Shown here: positions 47,276 through 59,623 of the stretch, one piece after another
How positions within the stretch are numbered: the first letter of the stretch is position 1
How the letters are laid out: each line of letters opens with the position of its first letter
NCBI GenBank assembly: GCA_963693085.1
Contig: OY856412.1
Span: forward strand, 1,129,690,744-1,129,754,743
Origin: Alisma plantago-aquatica
Lineage: Eukaryota; Streptophyta; Magnoliopsida; Alismatales; Alismataceae
Length of the DNA stretch: 64,000 nt
Direction of reading: 5' to 3'
The notes under the pieces: generated by a model
Database searches by the model: none
What the model was told of the DNA's origin: nothing
What the model saw: the letters and a program-made list of their open reading frames with translations, nothing else
Made by a program: the position numbers and the translations under genes

Positions 47276-50200
47276 TGTTTACCTTCTTTAGAGATGTTTT
47301 CATGGTAAATCTTCTTTTTCATGTATACATTCCACACCCTCCTCTAATTTGGTTCATAATGATATTAAATCATGATCTTTTCTCTTTGTTTCTCTCCTAT
47401 TCTCATGTTATAGGGTTTCTGAGTTGAAAAAAGAAAGAAATAAGTTAAATCCATACAAGTTGGTTGGATTTGTAGAAATTTAGAGTATATGAAACATTTT
47501 TAAGGTGCTTGGCACCAGAGGTGATTGTTTATCTCTCTATTAAGGTATGTAATCATGTTGAAAGCTTAATTCTATCTGGCTAAATAATCAACATCCTTGC
47601 TTGCATTTGTATGTGATTGGGTGATCAATTGGGGAGATTTTTGAGAAATGATTTCTAGTGATTTAGATTCTTACTCATTGATTTGTATATATATAGTTTT
47701 AGATATATTGATTCAAGATCTATGGGATATCTTGTGAATAGAGAAATATATTGTATACACATAGATTGCCTAGAATGGGCCTAATGAATGTTATGCCTTG
47801 AAATTGAGTTGAAAAGTACAAAATCCTATATGAAAATAATAAGAATGAGTTCTCAACTATATTTTTAGATACTTTCTAGAATTACATAGGGCATGAACAT
47901 AAGGATTTCATGATCATCTTAAATGGAGGTACTTTATGCCTAGGGTTAGTTTTGTAGAGTTGACTCAAACGAGCCAGTGAATCGATGCATCCTTATAACT
48001 GATGTATGAGTTGTGTTGAATGGAAACTGTGATTTCCCTATGTGTCAATAAACTTAATGAAACCCTACACACCCTAATGATATTAGTGAATAGTAAGGTT
48101 CTTGTGATGTATTGAACTAAGACGACCTCTTGAAAACCCTTGAAATTTAGTATTAAGTCCAGTATGAGAGATAAAACTTGAGTTGTATATACTTTTATAA
48201 TGGGACGAAATGCTCAAATTTAGGTGTTAGTACTTCAATTGAATGTTATAAGTATGATTAGAATGATCTAATTCTAATGCATCTATATTACCATAACATA
48301 TGGAAAATGAGTAAATCCCACATGAATGAAAATATTTTATACAAGTCACATAAATATGAATTGAGAAAATGACTAAAGATTTAGGAATGAGAAGAAGTAA
48401 CTTTAACATGTGTTACTTCAAAATTTGATAATTTTATAAGGATCAGGGGAATTTATTGTAATTAAAAAAATGTAATCAAAAGTCAAATGACATGGTACAT
48501 GTATATATATACAAAAAATAAATGAATGCACGTGAACTAAATTGTGATGATAAGTAATGAGAGGAAAGGAGCATGAAGGAGTATTTAATGTATTTGTTTT
48601 AAATATATGTGGCTTGACCAAAATCGAATGAAAAACACTAAAATCAAACTTGGAAGGATTTCAATGAAAGAGAAACTTTATACACTAAATGAATTTAAAA
48701 TGATTGATTCTAATAATAGTAGTGAACATGATATGAACAAAGTTATAACTAATGCTTATGAAATGAAGGAAAAATGAAGAAATTTGATGGTTGAATTTTT
48801 GAACCTATTTGTAATCATAATATGATGGTTTATGTGGTAATAATGGATAACACTCTAAAATAAGGGATTAAGGAATGTACGTAAGTATAGTCCAATTCAT
48901 TTACAAGTTGAAGTTCAAGGATGCAGTTTGATTCATAGGAATACATGTTTTGGTTGTAGTTGTCTGTACTTGTATTATGAGAATGGTCTACTCTGATAGA
49001 TTTCAAATGGGATTACATATGTGTTGGATAGTAACCCTAATTGAAAATTAATAATAGTATAAGAGGAATATTAAGTGTTGTGTGCATGTTTTTGCTTTGA
49101 TATATATTCATATCTATATAAATTGGATGGAATAATTACATGTTGTATAATAAACCTATTTTGATAATGAAGAATGGCACAAGATGTTTATATGATTACA
49201 TTGTTGATAGTTATAATGTCTCTATGAATAAGTGTTAAGAACTGTGATATGGAATAGGAAATATGTTGAGATTGAACCAAAACACATTAATTATATTTGA
49301 AAATCCTTATTTAGAATAAATGTTGGATAATGAGATTATATTTTGGCCTGATAGCCCATTGATGATAACTGAGATGGGACAATGTAAAATATAATGAAAC
49401 ATGCATGGCGCAAATTACATATTTATTTTTCTTCTTGTTTCAATCATTGTCTTTCTTGTTAACACAATACTTGAACAAGAATGTAACACTTGATAAATGA
49501 TGATTGAATTATTTTAAAATGGATAAATATATTAAATAACAAGTGAAATGATGAAACATCTAGTTAGGTGCCCTAAACACCATGAGTTTCTCTCGAGGCC
49601 CATACGCGGGAAATGAATCTCCTTATAATAATCAAAGAGTCATGAGAAGTATTTTTGGAGAATGAATCAGGACCTTAAAAGTTAGATCATCTCGATATAG
49701 GATTGAGTCACATGATGTGATTCATGTCCTACTCATCTATTATGAAAGTCTATTTCCATGAGGAATACATTGATGAAATGAAAATTGTGAAACATGTGGC
49801 ATATGATGATATGTGATATTCAATGATAATATGTGATATGTGTTATGTTGCTTCCTATCATGTGTACCCAAGATGATTACATGAGTGTTTTTAGAAACCC
49901 TGCCGTGGACCAAGGTATGCTGTTGATATCTTTGGGTGTCTGAATAAACTATAAGATAGAGACAATGAGTGGTTGACACAAAAATCATGCATGGTGACTT
50001 ATACCCTATGAGCTACAAGTTAATTAGTTTTAGGGAAAATGAGTAAAAGTTGACAAGATGTTTAGAAATGAGTTGAATGGTTATTATATTCCTTGATAAA
50101 TCTACTACAGTTGAATACATTTCTTGTTGTGAAAGGTATTCATTATTTTATAGATATAATTTGTTGTGTTATTCTTATCTGTCTTGTATGGGATTTGATC

Positions 50201-52410
50201 TTAAATTTTGACAACTAGTTGATGTTGAAATTTAAAATCCACTATGATACTGATTTAGATTTACTTTAGCAATGAATAGTCTTGTTTGGTGGTCATGTCT
50301 TATGTTTACTTCATCTTCAAGACTATAAGAGGTGTTCCTTGTCTGACTGGTGGGGTGTCTCAAGGGTGAAATTATTATTATATGCAATTCTAATTATTTA
50401 GATCTTGAATCTTTAATAATATTAAAATATTATCATTTGTAAGTAAGTAGTTGTCACTGAACTATTTGTTGCTCTCCTCCTACACTCACCGACTATAGAG
50501 TCAGTGTCAGTTGGGTTTCGGCATCCATCTGTAGAATGACACAAATATTTTACGTAGGTAATATATATGTAAAAGAAATAAAAATAAGACTAAAGATATA
50601 ACAAGATACTAAACATGGAGATAAGAGATATATATCCATTTTTATATTCAAGTATACCTATTGATGATTCATTTCAGAGCTTAGAGTCTTGAGTGCAGTA
50701 GATCTTTGTTTAGCAGCTATACATTTGATAAACAAAATACATCAATGTGAGTGCATTGACTACGCTATGAAAAACATGTAACCACAATTTACGAGTAATA
50801 TAAAAGTTGCTTGGCTAGAAACATCATAATAATAAAGAAGTAAAAACAAGGAGAGAACACATAATGACATTTTTTTATATAGAGCGTGTTTTAGGTTTCT
50901 TTATCGATTATATCAACATGGACCTTTCATCATTTCTCAAAGAAGGGGTTGTGAGGGGAATTTGAGGCTCAACATCAATATGCTCTATATTTCTACACGA
51001 GGGACCTCAATATCAAAGTAAATGAGATAACCCTATTTTATTCATGCCTTGTGCCCTTACCCAGAGAATTCAGGTAGGTACACAAGGTTATATAATGGAT
51101 TTCCTTACATTATGTTCAAGGTTTGTCAACATGCTAAAATCAACATGAAAGTAGTATTCATAGGAAATAGTATCTCAAATAAGTAATTATCTAGATAAGC
51201 AATCATACGAGCATACATATAAACAAGTGACATCATAGTAGGGTCAAGATATTGAGCGTACCATGTGAGTAATGAACAAGATATTATCAATGAGCAAGAT
51301 TACTAGACAGGGTCCAATCCCAAGGGGACCTAAGATGTAAAAGGCATATGATAGGGTCTTAGCTCAACAAGGCTTTATTAACCTAAACATCTTATGAGTT
51401 ATTTTGGATGTTCTCTTAAACCTAGGTTTCAAACATATCAAATATCATTTCCAAAGTTCCAAACATGCATGTATTGATTCAACATAGCATAAGTATCAAC
51501 ATTATGGCCTATGTCTAAACAAACCATGCACATTATAAGTGATACAAGATTGAGATAAAGTCTGATTTGGCAATGAGTAAGCATGAGAGTTATTTTATCA
51601 ACAAAGTCTAATCATGTGAGATCACATTTAGTCATATAAGATCCATTTCAAGGACTAGAATCATACATCCAAGTATTATGATCATAGAAGAGCATAGGAT
51701 TGATAAAGTTGGTATCTTGTGCTAATAACATGATAAACTATTGATTTGAGGAATGTAGGTCAAGGGATTTGTATAAAGTTAGATATTCCTCATATGGAAG
51801 CAAACTAAGTCAACTAGGTCATTTCAATGCACAAAGTAGGCAGTTGAGGTATCATGAATCAAACATGGGATACTTTAGTATGAAATCTTAGTCCATTATG
51901 TAGCAAGACCTAGCAAAGATCATTGACTTCAATACTTACATATTATATGAAAAAAACCTAAGACAAAGTCCAAGACTTGATCAAGTTATATCATGTATGC
52001 ACATAAATGGGTCACCTTTAGGTCAAGGGTGTACATAGGAGGTCAAAATGATCCTTGGGGTGCATATAGATGGTCTAAGACAAAATCACAATAAGATTAT
52101 TGATTTAGTAAATTAGTGTGTCTAAGGATCATTAAGGATTCATGTCGTACATGTTTGAGATTGATTAATAATCCAAAGATCTTAAATGAAACATCTTTAC
52201 TAAAATAGGGTTGAGTTGTACAAAACTAGCAAGAGATAATGACATCATTAGAAAGATGACAATTTTCTAGTGAAAATGGCATATCACACCTTGAAATTTA
52301 GTTAAGAGACATAGTAGATAAATGAATTTGAAGTTTAGTATCACCCTTACATTAAGGAGCTATGTGAAAATTTTAAGGTGTGATGTATGAGTAATATCCA
52401 TCTCCAGTCG
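47276..52410. other. Unassigned AT-rich sequence, partly interior of element C
   Basis: About 5 kb with no convincing coding region. The last part must be interior of element C because its polypurine region follows. Some stretches, for example 49560-49620 (GTGCCCTAAACACCATGAG, then CGAGGCCCATACGCGGG) and 50460-50540, have the look of LTR or leader sequence. I could not pair them with another copy. No gag or pol motif is visible. Confidence 0.35.
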
Positions 52411-52453
52411 CCTGGGATTTCGGGGGAGAAATCCTTGTTAGGGGTTTATGACC
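52411..52453 (+). other. Pol-end relic and polypurine tract of element C
   Basis: CTGGGATTTCGGGGGAGAAA, then ATCCTTGTTAGGGG and TTTATGACC, followed by the LTR start TGTAAGGACCCTGAC. It is almost the same as 3662-3707 before LTR A, which shows the two elements are relatives. Confidence 0.75.
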
Positions 52454-53879
52454 TGTAAGGACCCTGACATGGGTGTTGGGATAACCATATTTGTTTTTCT
52501 TAAGTAAGTTTTTGAGAACTTCAATATAATCCTTTGAGGTGTTTTACTAACATGTGACACCTATGTTTCAAGTTTGGTCCCATTTGAATGATCTTTGAGC
52601 AATGTTTGCTTATTTTGGACAAAAGTGCAATTTACCTAAGATGAGGGGTTATCTTGCAATATGTCATATTTTTAGTGTGACCTTAGTAATTTATAATCAT
52701 AAGGGAAAGAATGATGCTAAGGGGCACCTCGTGGAGAGCTTAAGTTTTAAGTTTGAGTTGGTTTGGAAGTTGATTGTGCCTTGTGTACAAGTTTTGCTGC
52801 AAATTGTAATTTACCCAAAAGTAGAGGGTTAACATGCAATTTATCACCTCTAAAGTGTTTGTTCTCTTGTTTGACATAATATAGAAGATACAAAAAAAGG
52901 TGGGCATCTATTTTGGATCTCAGGAAAGAGATGACATCCTTAGTAGTGATAAGGTTCTATGAATGATGTGTGTTTTAACCTTGGACTGTAGTATATCAGC
53001 TTGGTGAAGAGTAGTATGTCGGTTTGGAGGAGTGGTGCTCTTGGTAGGAGGCCAAAACATTGAGACTCTACCTATACTATATCACCATATCTTTCTTGTT
53101 AAGATAAAGCAGTTGCATGTGGCCTTTGCACGTGGACAAGTGTTACATAGACTCTTAAGGTGATGACACCTCTCTTTTTATCTCTCTTTCTTCCCTCAAG
53201 TATATAACTCCTACCTCTTCACACAAGTGAACCTTTTTCATCCATTACTATTCTTTTCTTCTTGGTGGACAAGCTTGGAATCTTAAAGATCTAGAGGAAG
53301 TCCCCATGGATCTTGGGAGGTCGAGCTCCTTACTCATGGTGATTCCTTGTTTAGCTTCCATTTTGGTGAGTTATGTTTCTTGGTGATGATTTCTTTGAGC
53401 TCTCTTCTTCATCTTCTTTCCCTTCTCTCAACCATGAATAATACCTTGGATGAAGGTGTTCTTGAGGAAGAACTCTCATCTCTAAGGTCAAAGATCATGT
53501 CAGATGAAGCATCTCTATTTCCTTCCTTCTTGAGCTATCAAAACCTTGGCATCTTCTTCTTCTTTATTGGAGATAATGTTGAGGTCGAGTTTGGGACTCT
53601 TGATGGATCATATTTAAACTTTGAGAAAATGTGTGCTTTGGATCTTCAATCATGGAGCTTGAACCCTTGGTTGAGATCTTCTTAAGGCAGGTTATATAAC
53701 TCTCAACCTTCACTATTAGTTCACTCTTTTTCTTCTCTACATCATTTTCTTTACATGTTAATAGATGATGATAATCTGGAGGCTTTTTTTATGAACAAAT
53801 ATTATCTAGTTTATTGTTTCAGATCTTGTTCTTTCTTGCTTGTATTATGTTGATGTTCCTTAGCAATACTAATGGTTGG

Positions 53880-54770
53880 TGGCCGATATCCTAATCTTGA
53901 AGATGACAAGTCGACATAACACTAAGGCAGTTAAACCGAGATGCATTGTGGTGCCTAAACCGACATGCTTAGTTGACACTTAAACTGACACACCTTGGGG
54001 TGGTTAACCCTTCATACCTTGCTTGTGAGTAGTTGACACATCATGTAATAAGTCAACACACATGGAAGTATCAAACCGATATGCTTTGATGAGGCTAACC
54101 TGACATGCTAATATGAAGTGCTTAAACTGTTACCCTATATTGTGAACTAACCCACCATCTTAGGTCCAGTACCAAGTCGACATGCCAAGAGATGACAAGG
54201 TGATATACCTTTCTAATGCCTAGCCCGACACACCATGTAGTCACTAAAATGAGGTACCCTCTTATAGGAGAGAGGAGGACAAACTTTGTGAAGTAAGTGG
54301 TTGATACAGTAGGGTGAGGCTAAGCCAAGATACCATCTTGTTGAGTGAGAGGCTGACACACATGAAGTGCTAAATCGAGAGACACCTTGATGTTAATATG
54401 ACACACTTTCAAGTAATGTTAAATTAGTACCATGGAGAAGATGTTCCTAACTGAGATCTCACATGTATGTTACAAACCCGATATCTCACTTGTAGATAAT
54501 GAAACCAATATATCAATGGTTGACCCAAGATGTTGCAAACCGGGAGACACCTTGATGAGGTAAAGTGATATACCCATTGGTTGTTAAAACCATGATGCAA
54601 TGTGGATGTCAAGTCGACACCCCTTAGAAGGGATGAAACCGATACCTAGGGTTGATGATAAACTAATATTCTATTCCATTGCTAACCTGACATTTTGAGA
54701 AGTTGGTGAAACCAATATTTCATGATGAAGGTGAAACCGATATCTTTGGCTAGGTGATAGAACAAGATAC
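53880..54770 (+). repeat. Array of AAACCGACATGCT / CCGATATC motifs in LTR C
   Basis: Around twenty degenerate copies of AAACCGAYAT or its variants (TAAACCGACATGCTTAG, AAACCGATATGCTTTG, AAACCGATATCTTTGG), about 30-50 bp apart. Together with GTCGACA and TTGACACA copies they form a motif-rich block. It lies 1.43-2.32 kb into the LTR, the same place as the ACGGT array in LTR A, but the motif is different. Confidence 0.75.
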
Positions 54771-57329
54771 CATGTAATTTATTAGTTTGCACATGTGTGA
54801 TGAAAGTCTGTAACATCTATACTCATGAATAGTGTAATAATCTATCTAAGATGATATAACTATCAATGGTTAATCCTTAACTATGACGCTTAATCCTAAG
54901 ACTCTCCAAACGTGTGGAAAGTAATGGGAGTAGGGTTTAGTGGTGAGGTAATCGTATAACAACCCTAATCTTGAGATAATACGACCTATGTGCTCACCCT
55001 ATTGAGATATTGTAATTCATGACTTGTATCTTTTCTAATTCCTTTCCATATGATTCATAACTAGATAGTGAAGATTAATGTTGCAACCATGTGAGTACTC
55101 AGGTTAACCTTATAAAGTGCATATGATGATTATAAGCTTTATTGAAATAAAAGAGTGTTAGTAATTGTGTAGGAATCATATGAATAAGTTAATGAGCTAA
55201 TAAGTTCCTAGTGTATAGTTTGGAGTAAAATCCTCTAGATATGTATTCTAAGGATTTGCATCCCTTAGTAATATCATATGGTTAATGACTTGTGAGAGGA
55301 CATAACATATGGATCACTTAATGATGAAACATTATGTGGGTGCATGGTCAATATGTTTATATAATGCATGGTAGTAACACATTCATAACCTAATAAGATA
55401 ATACACATATACATGTATTCAATGGTGATACCTAGTAATGTTATTCAATCCTAGATCAATTGCAAGAAATTGGGAAATGGTGTATTTAGGGTTTGGTAAT
55501 AATAATAATCAAGTTATGTGTTAAGAACACTGACCCTAATCTTAGGGTAGGTTACTTTTGTTGAGTATGCTTGATTAAAAGCATGAGATTGTTCTCTCTC
55601 TCTTTTATTCACATAATGTTAATGTTACATACTAATAGAATATTATAGTTTGTGTGTTCTATGAAGATAATTAACTAATACTAAGTGATGACTATGAGCC
55701 TTGATAAGGGAAGATGGGAAGTATGAATGTGTGAATGGTAGACTTGGTTATTATAAGTAATGCATAGCCTTATATATTCCAAACTTGTGGAAGGTAGTGA
55801 AAATTAGAAGATTGGAAAATAAATGATGCTTGGGAATCCTATGTGGTAAACCATGAAACTTAACCTTAATTGAGGTGACATGTGATGCATGGCATGCTTT
55901 ACCTAGAAGTATTTAGTGTATTGAGGCATATTTCGCCTCTATTTGTATAATTCTAGCCTTAAACGTGAGAAGGATGTCATAGATAATGATTGCTATGGTG
56001 TATGTGTGATGTGGCACAAGTGATGCTTGGAATGAGTAATTCCTATATGCTAAATAAGGTGTGTTGAGATAAGAACAAATCACAAGAGTGATGTGTCTTA
56101 TGACCTAGTAGAGGCTTCATATCTAGTTGAGGTGATATCCTCCTGTTGGTATGTATGCCCTGAGAGCCAATCATGGGATGATTGGTGGGATACATTAAGA
56201 TTGATTTGATAAACATAAAAGGCGAGCTTCCAATTCTTTCTGGTTCAGTCATATGAGATAGTGATAGAACAGATTGAATGTCTAGAGAATGACAGTACTC
56301 AATGACGTATGCCTTCAGGTTCATGACCTGAACGATGAGATCATACGGATGCTAAGAGTTTGTACATTCTTATTATGTCCCTAGTCGGATGTCATTTTGG
56401 AAGGTAAATAGACAGCAATGACACACAAGACTAGATTGTGGTGTTGGTTGATGACAGAATCTCATTAGTCATGATATAGAGATATCAAACCAAACACATA
56501 GGTACTTGTTAGAGAACAAGTGTACCGGACAGACCCATCATGAGTTTAACACATGGAACCATGAGATGGTAGTCACCGTCAGTACTCACAGTGATGGTGG
56601 TGAGTGTGATTCTTAGACCTGAAATCACTGCACTCAACACATGTCGTTGGGCACACTTTGACATCATCAAACGCAGTCCTGAAACATGGGTTGTTATAAA
56701 GGTGATGATTGGGTGGCTTTTACACATGGGGCTTTTGAGGGGTGAGTGATAGATATGGGATTTGTCCCTCCTGAGGGAGTTTGATATCCATGGCCACTTG
56801 ATGAGTAGGATTGAGAAAGGCGTGCACGCATGTGTGAATCAGTATATGATACTGATGTCATACGTATCTCTTCCAGTCTACTCTGAGATCAAGGAAGTGA
56901 ATGAACGTTGACAGGATGACTGTTCCATGCCTCGAGTTCATTCGGGATATCAGTGACAAAGGAATTATACATTCGCTGTAACACCATTCACGGATTGTAG
57001 GATGAAAGTTGTTCTCCAACTTTCTACTTTCACTTGGGTAGCACTGATGTGTGACTAGGCACCGCTCTTTTCTTGTGAAGTCATAAGTGTTATGGACTTT
57101 CACTGCCAACGTGAAATGGACCTGCAAGGTCACACACATAGGATTTAACCTGGAAGAGGAGTTTTGTCCACAAAGCAATGTTTAGATTGATTACTAAAGG
57201 AGTTTAGTAGTTCAATTAAACACTCAATCAGTCGATAGCTCAATATCGTATGGTTCAAGGTGTTGGACGCATTGATTGGAGTATCGGATTGATTGAAATC
57301 GCAATTGACTGATTTTGCCCAACCTGTGC

Positions 57330-57745
57330 TCCCAACCGATCGGTTCATGTGATGAACCGGTCGGCTGAGGTTGCTGAACCGGTCGGCTGGAGTGTCCAGG
57401 CCGATCGGCTCATGCCCAGGTTGAAATGACCGGTTCAAGGGTTGAACCGATCGGCTCAACTGGTGCAACCGACCAGTTGGGAAAGTCATGTCGGCAAGAA
57501 TTTTCCTTTGATTTCAAATTACCCAATTCGATTGAGAATAATATTGGTATTTGATACCAATTGGGAAAGAAACAAGGAAAGTCTTTTTGAGCCGGATTAG
57601 GACCATGAACCGATCGGTTCAGGGCACCAACCGATCGGTTGGAGTGCCCCAAACGATCGGCTCAGGTCCAACCGATCAGCTCAATGGCCGAACCGATCGG
57701 TTCAGTTGTGAACCGATCGTTTCAAGTTGCGAACCGGTTGCTTTT
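57330..57745 (+). repeat. CCGATCGGTTC motif clusters in solo LTR E
   Basis: Copies such as AACCGATCGGTTCATG, AACCGGTCGGCTGAGG, GGCCGATCGGCTCATG, then AACCGATCGGTTCAGG and AACCGATCGGTTGGAG. Two sub-clusters are separated by an AT-rich stretch, as in element F. Compared with F, more copies keep an intact CG or show GGTCGG, which fits a younger insertion. Confidence 0.9.
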
Positions 57746-57824
57746 TGTGGAAAATTCTCGAACCCTTCTACTCCTGCTTTAGTCCCGCATTGCCCGGGAT
57801 GGAGAACCCTGTCCCATGACTCTC

Positions 57825-57836
57825 CTATATATATAG
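57825..57836 (+). promoter_or_regulatory. TATA box of solo LTR E
   Basis: CTATATATATAG in a GC-richer setting, 1.68 kb into the 2.25-kb LTR and directly after the second motif cluster. A transcription start about 30 bases later would fall near 57860. Confidence 0.65.
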
Positions 57837-59540
57837 GGATATTGGGGGCTTCTCAAAGTATAGCTCAGTGCAACCAGTTGCTCTGCAAGTTGTCGTTCTC
57901 TCTGGTTTTGGTAACCGTGAGAGAGCCCGAGCAAGTGCTTCCCGCAAAAGGGAGGTGCAGCAAGGGAAGGACAACTGCAGTTGCAATAGGAGGCAGGAGA
58001 GCGTGTTGTCGACTAGTACGTAAACAGGAGGGTGCGACTCCTTCCACTTCCTTGTGGGACAAGGAGTGTGGAGTTCCAGGTGGTCCGTGTGGACTACTAC
58101 AGAGGCGGGAGGACACTGCCCCTTAGGAGGACAACTGTCATCCGACAGTCCGGTTCGAGTAGGAGTTGTCAGTCCCGGTGCTACCAGGAGCTGCACAGAC
58201 GTCGTCGAAGTCTGGAGTTGAAGACCGCGCATTGCGCGAGGTATTGTCGCCGAGCAAGCCTCGGGACAAGGTATGATTCCACAAACCATCCTTTCCTATT
58301 ATATAGACGTTGACGCGTTTCCTCGGTATGGGTTTGGGGAGAAATTTTTTTGTTTCCGCTGCCTTCTCTGTCTCCCCTAAAACCCAACACCTCCGGTACT
58401 GAAATAAGGGATTGATATCCCATGAAAATGTGTTGATGGTGATTGTCTCTTGAATGGAAATGCATAGTACCATGTGATGACAAGTACTGCTTTTTATTGA
58501 CAAGTGGTTAGTGCCGTGTGATATTAAGATAAGAAATTATATCTCATTTGTTTTATATCTTCTGAAGTGTTTATATAGAAATGTTTGTTAGAGATGAATT
58601 AGGGTATATTTGTCCACTTGTTTGATGCGACCTTAATTTACCAAATCGGAGATAACTAATCAAGTGAAATCCTAATCATGTAGTGACATGTGCCATAGAA
58701 CCTTCTTCAGTGTCAAAACTTGTTGGATGGTGAAACGAGTATTCCCAAGGGAAACTTAGAGTGCATACATAACATGTTGAGTATGTGGGGTGCTTGTCAT
58801 CCTAACACCAAGTGTTTTGGGAGGATGGATGTGGCCATACCTAGCCTACTTTTTGGAGGACAACTGTGGTTGCACCTCGGTGATTGGGTTTGAATACCCT
58901 GGATGTTAGCACCATGACCTGTACCAAGGTGGGCTAGTTACAGGACTAATTGTCGTTGTTTTGTAGTTTGACTATATGTCACTGCGGTGGAGACTCTTAC
59001 TGACCAGGTATGGAGAAGATCTTGGAGTCGGGCTCTTCCTAGATATTGTTTGGTATTGATTTCAATTTAGCAACGGTCAGTTTGATTTGGGTGGTACGTG
59101 TAGAATCCAACTCACCAAAACATGATTAACTAATGCAGAAGCGTTCACTAAGCAGTGGATTATCGAAAATCACTAAAAATTAAAACCATTTTATCAAAAT
59201 ATCCATCATAGGAAAACTTTCTCACATAGAACCAAAGTAACACATTTACATTCTGGTTTAAAGGTACATGTCCTGTATCATCTCTTTCTGAGAATTACAA
59301 GCATCAACTGCTCTGGTAAACTAAACACAGGTAGTATAAAATCTCGAGGCACTGAGCCAAAATCTCGAAAGCACTAACTACTACTCTGAGGACCTGAGAG
59401 TACAGAGAAGACACATAGGACTCCATATACGTCTATACAAGTCATAACAGCCAGTGTCTCCACCTGAGACTTCACTACTATCCCTACTGTTGCTGCTACT
59501 GCTGTCCTTCTCCTACTGAAGGACTCCTGCCTTCTCATCC

Positions 59541-59623
59541 ACGTCCACCTAAAAATGTGGTTCCCACAGGGGTGAGACAATTGTAAATTGCTCCAGCGAG
59601 AGATATAACTCTTCGCCAGAAAC
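59541..59623 (-). other. Conserved LTR block (copy 4) in LTR D
   Basis: The minus-strand reading TTTCTGGCGAAGAGTTATAT, CTCTCGCTGGAG, GTCTCACCCC, ACATTTTTAGGTGGACG matches 8573-8648 closely although much of the surrounding LTR has diverged. Confidence 0.6.

Larger units (their letters stand above)
56144..58389 (+). mobile_element. Solo LTR (E) of the Ty1/copia F family
   Basis: It starts TGTTGGTATGTATGCCCTG and ends CTAAAACCCAACA, with the 5-bp target duplication CCTCC at 56139-56143 and 58390-58394. It is 2246 bp and matches both LTRs of F over its full length, in the opposite orientation. There is no interior sequence, primer site or polypurine tract, so it arose by recombination between two LTRs after insertion into LTR C. 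It contains CCGATCGGTTC clusters (57330-57480, 57605-57745) and a TATA box (57825-57836). The 191-codon ORF at 57551-58126 and overlapping frames on the minus strand run across these repeats and are not genes. Confidence 0.92.
52454..59098 (+). mobile_element. 3' LTR of Ty3/gypsy element C, interrupted by E and cut by D
   Basis: It starts TGTAAGGACCCTGAC and follows LTR A in outline: a GTTTCAAGTTTGGTCC / ATTTTGGACAAAAGTGCAATTTACC section near 52570-52630 matches 3820-3910. The motif array follows at 53880-54770, then AACCCTAATC elements near 55535, and the CCAAGGTGGGCTAG / CTTGGAGTCGGGCTCT region (58930-59030) that also occurs in LTR B. Solo LTR E sits in it at 56144-58389. At 59099 the inverted LTR D begins, so the end of C is outside the window. 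Without E, about 4.4 kb are visible. An ORF at 53347-53685 has a signal-like hydrophobic start but lies in LTR leader sequence and is probably chance. Confidence 0.72.

Noticed and set aside
53347..53685. 112-codon ORF with a hydrophobic start, possible secreted protein
   Set aside because: It lies in the leader part of LTR C, matched in position by non-coding sequence in LTR A, and shows no known domain.
57551..58126. 191-codon plus-strand ORF in solo LTR E, and overlapping minus-strand ORFs 57825-58289 and 58138-58503
   Set aside because: They overlap each other on both strands across motif clusters and the TATA region of an LTR. The F copies of the same sequence do not keep one common frame.
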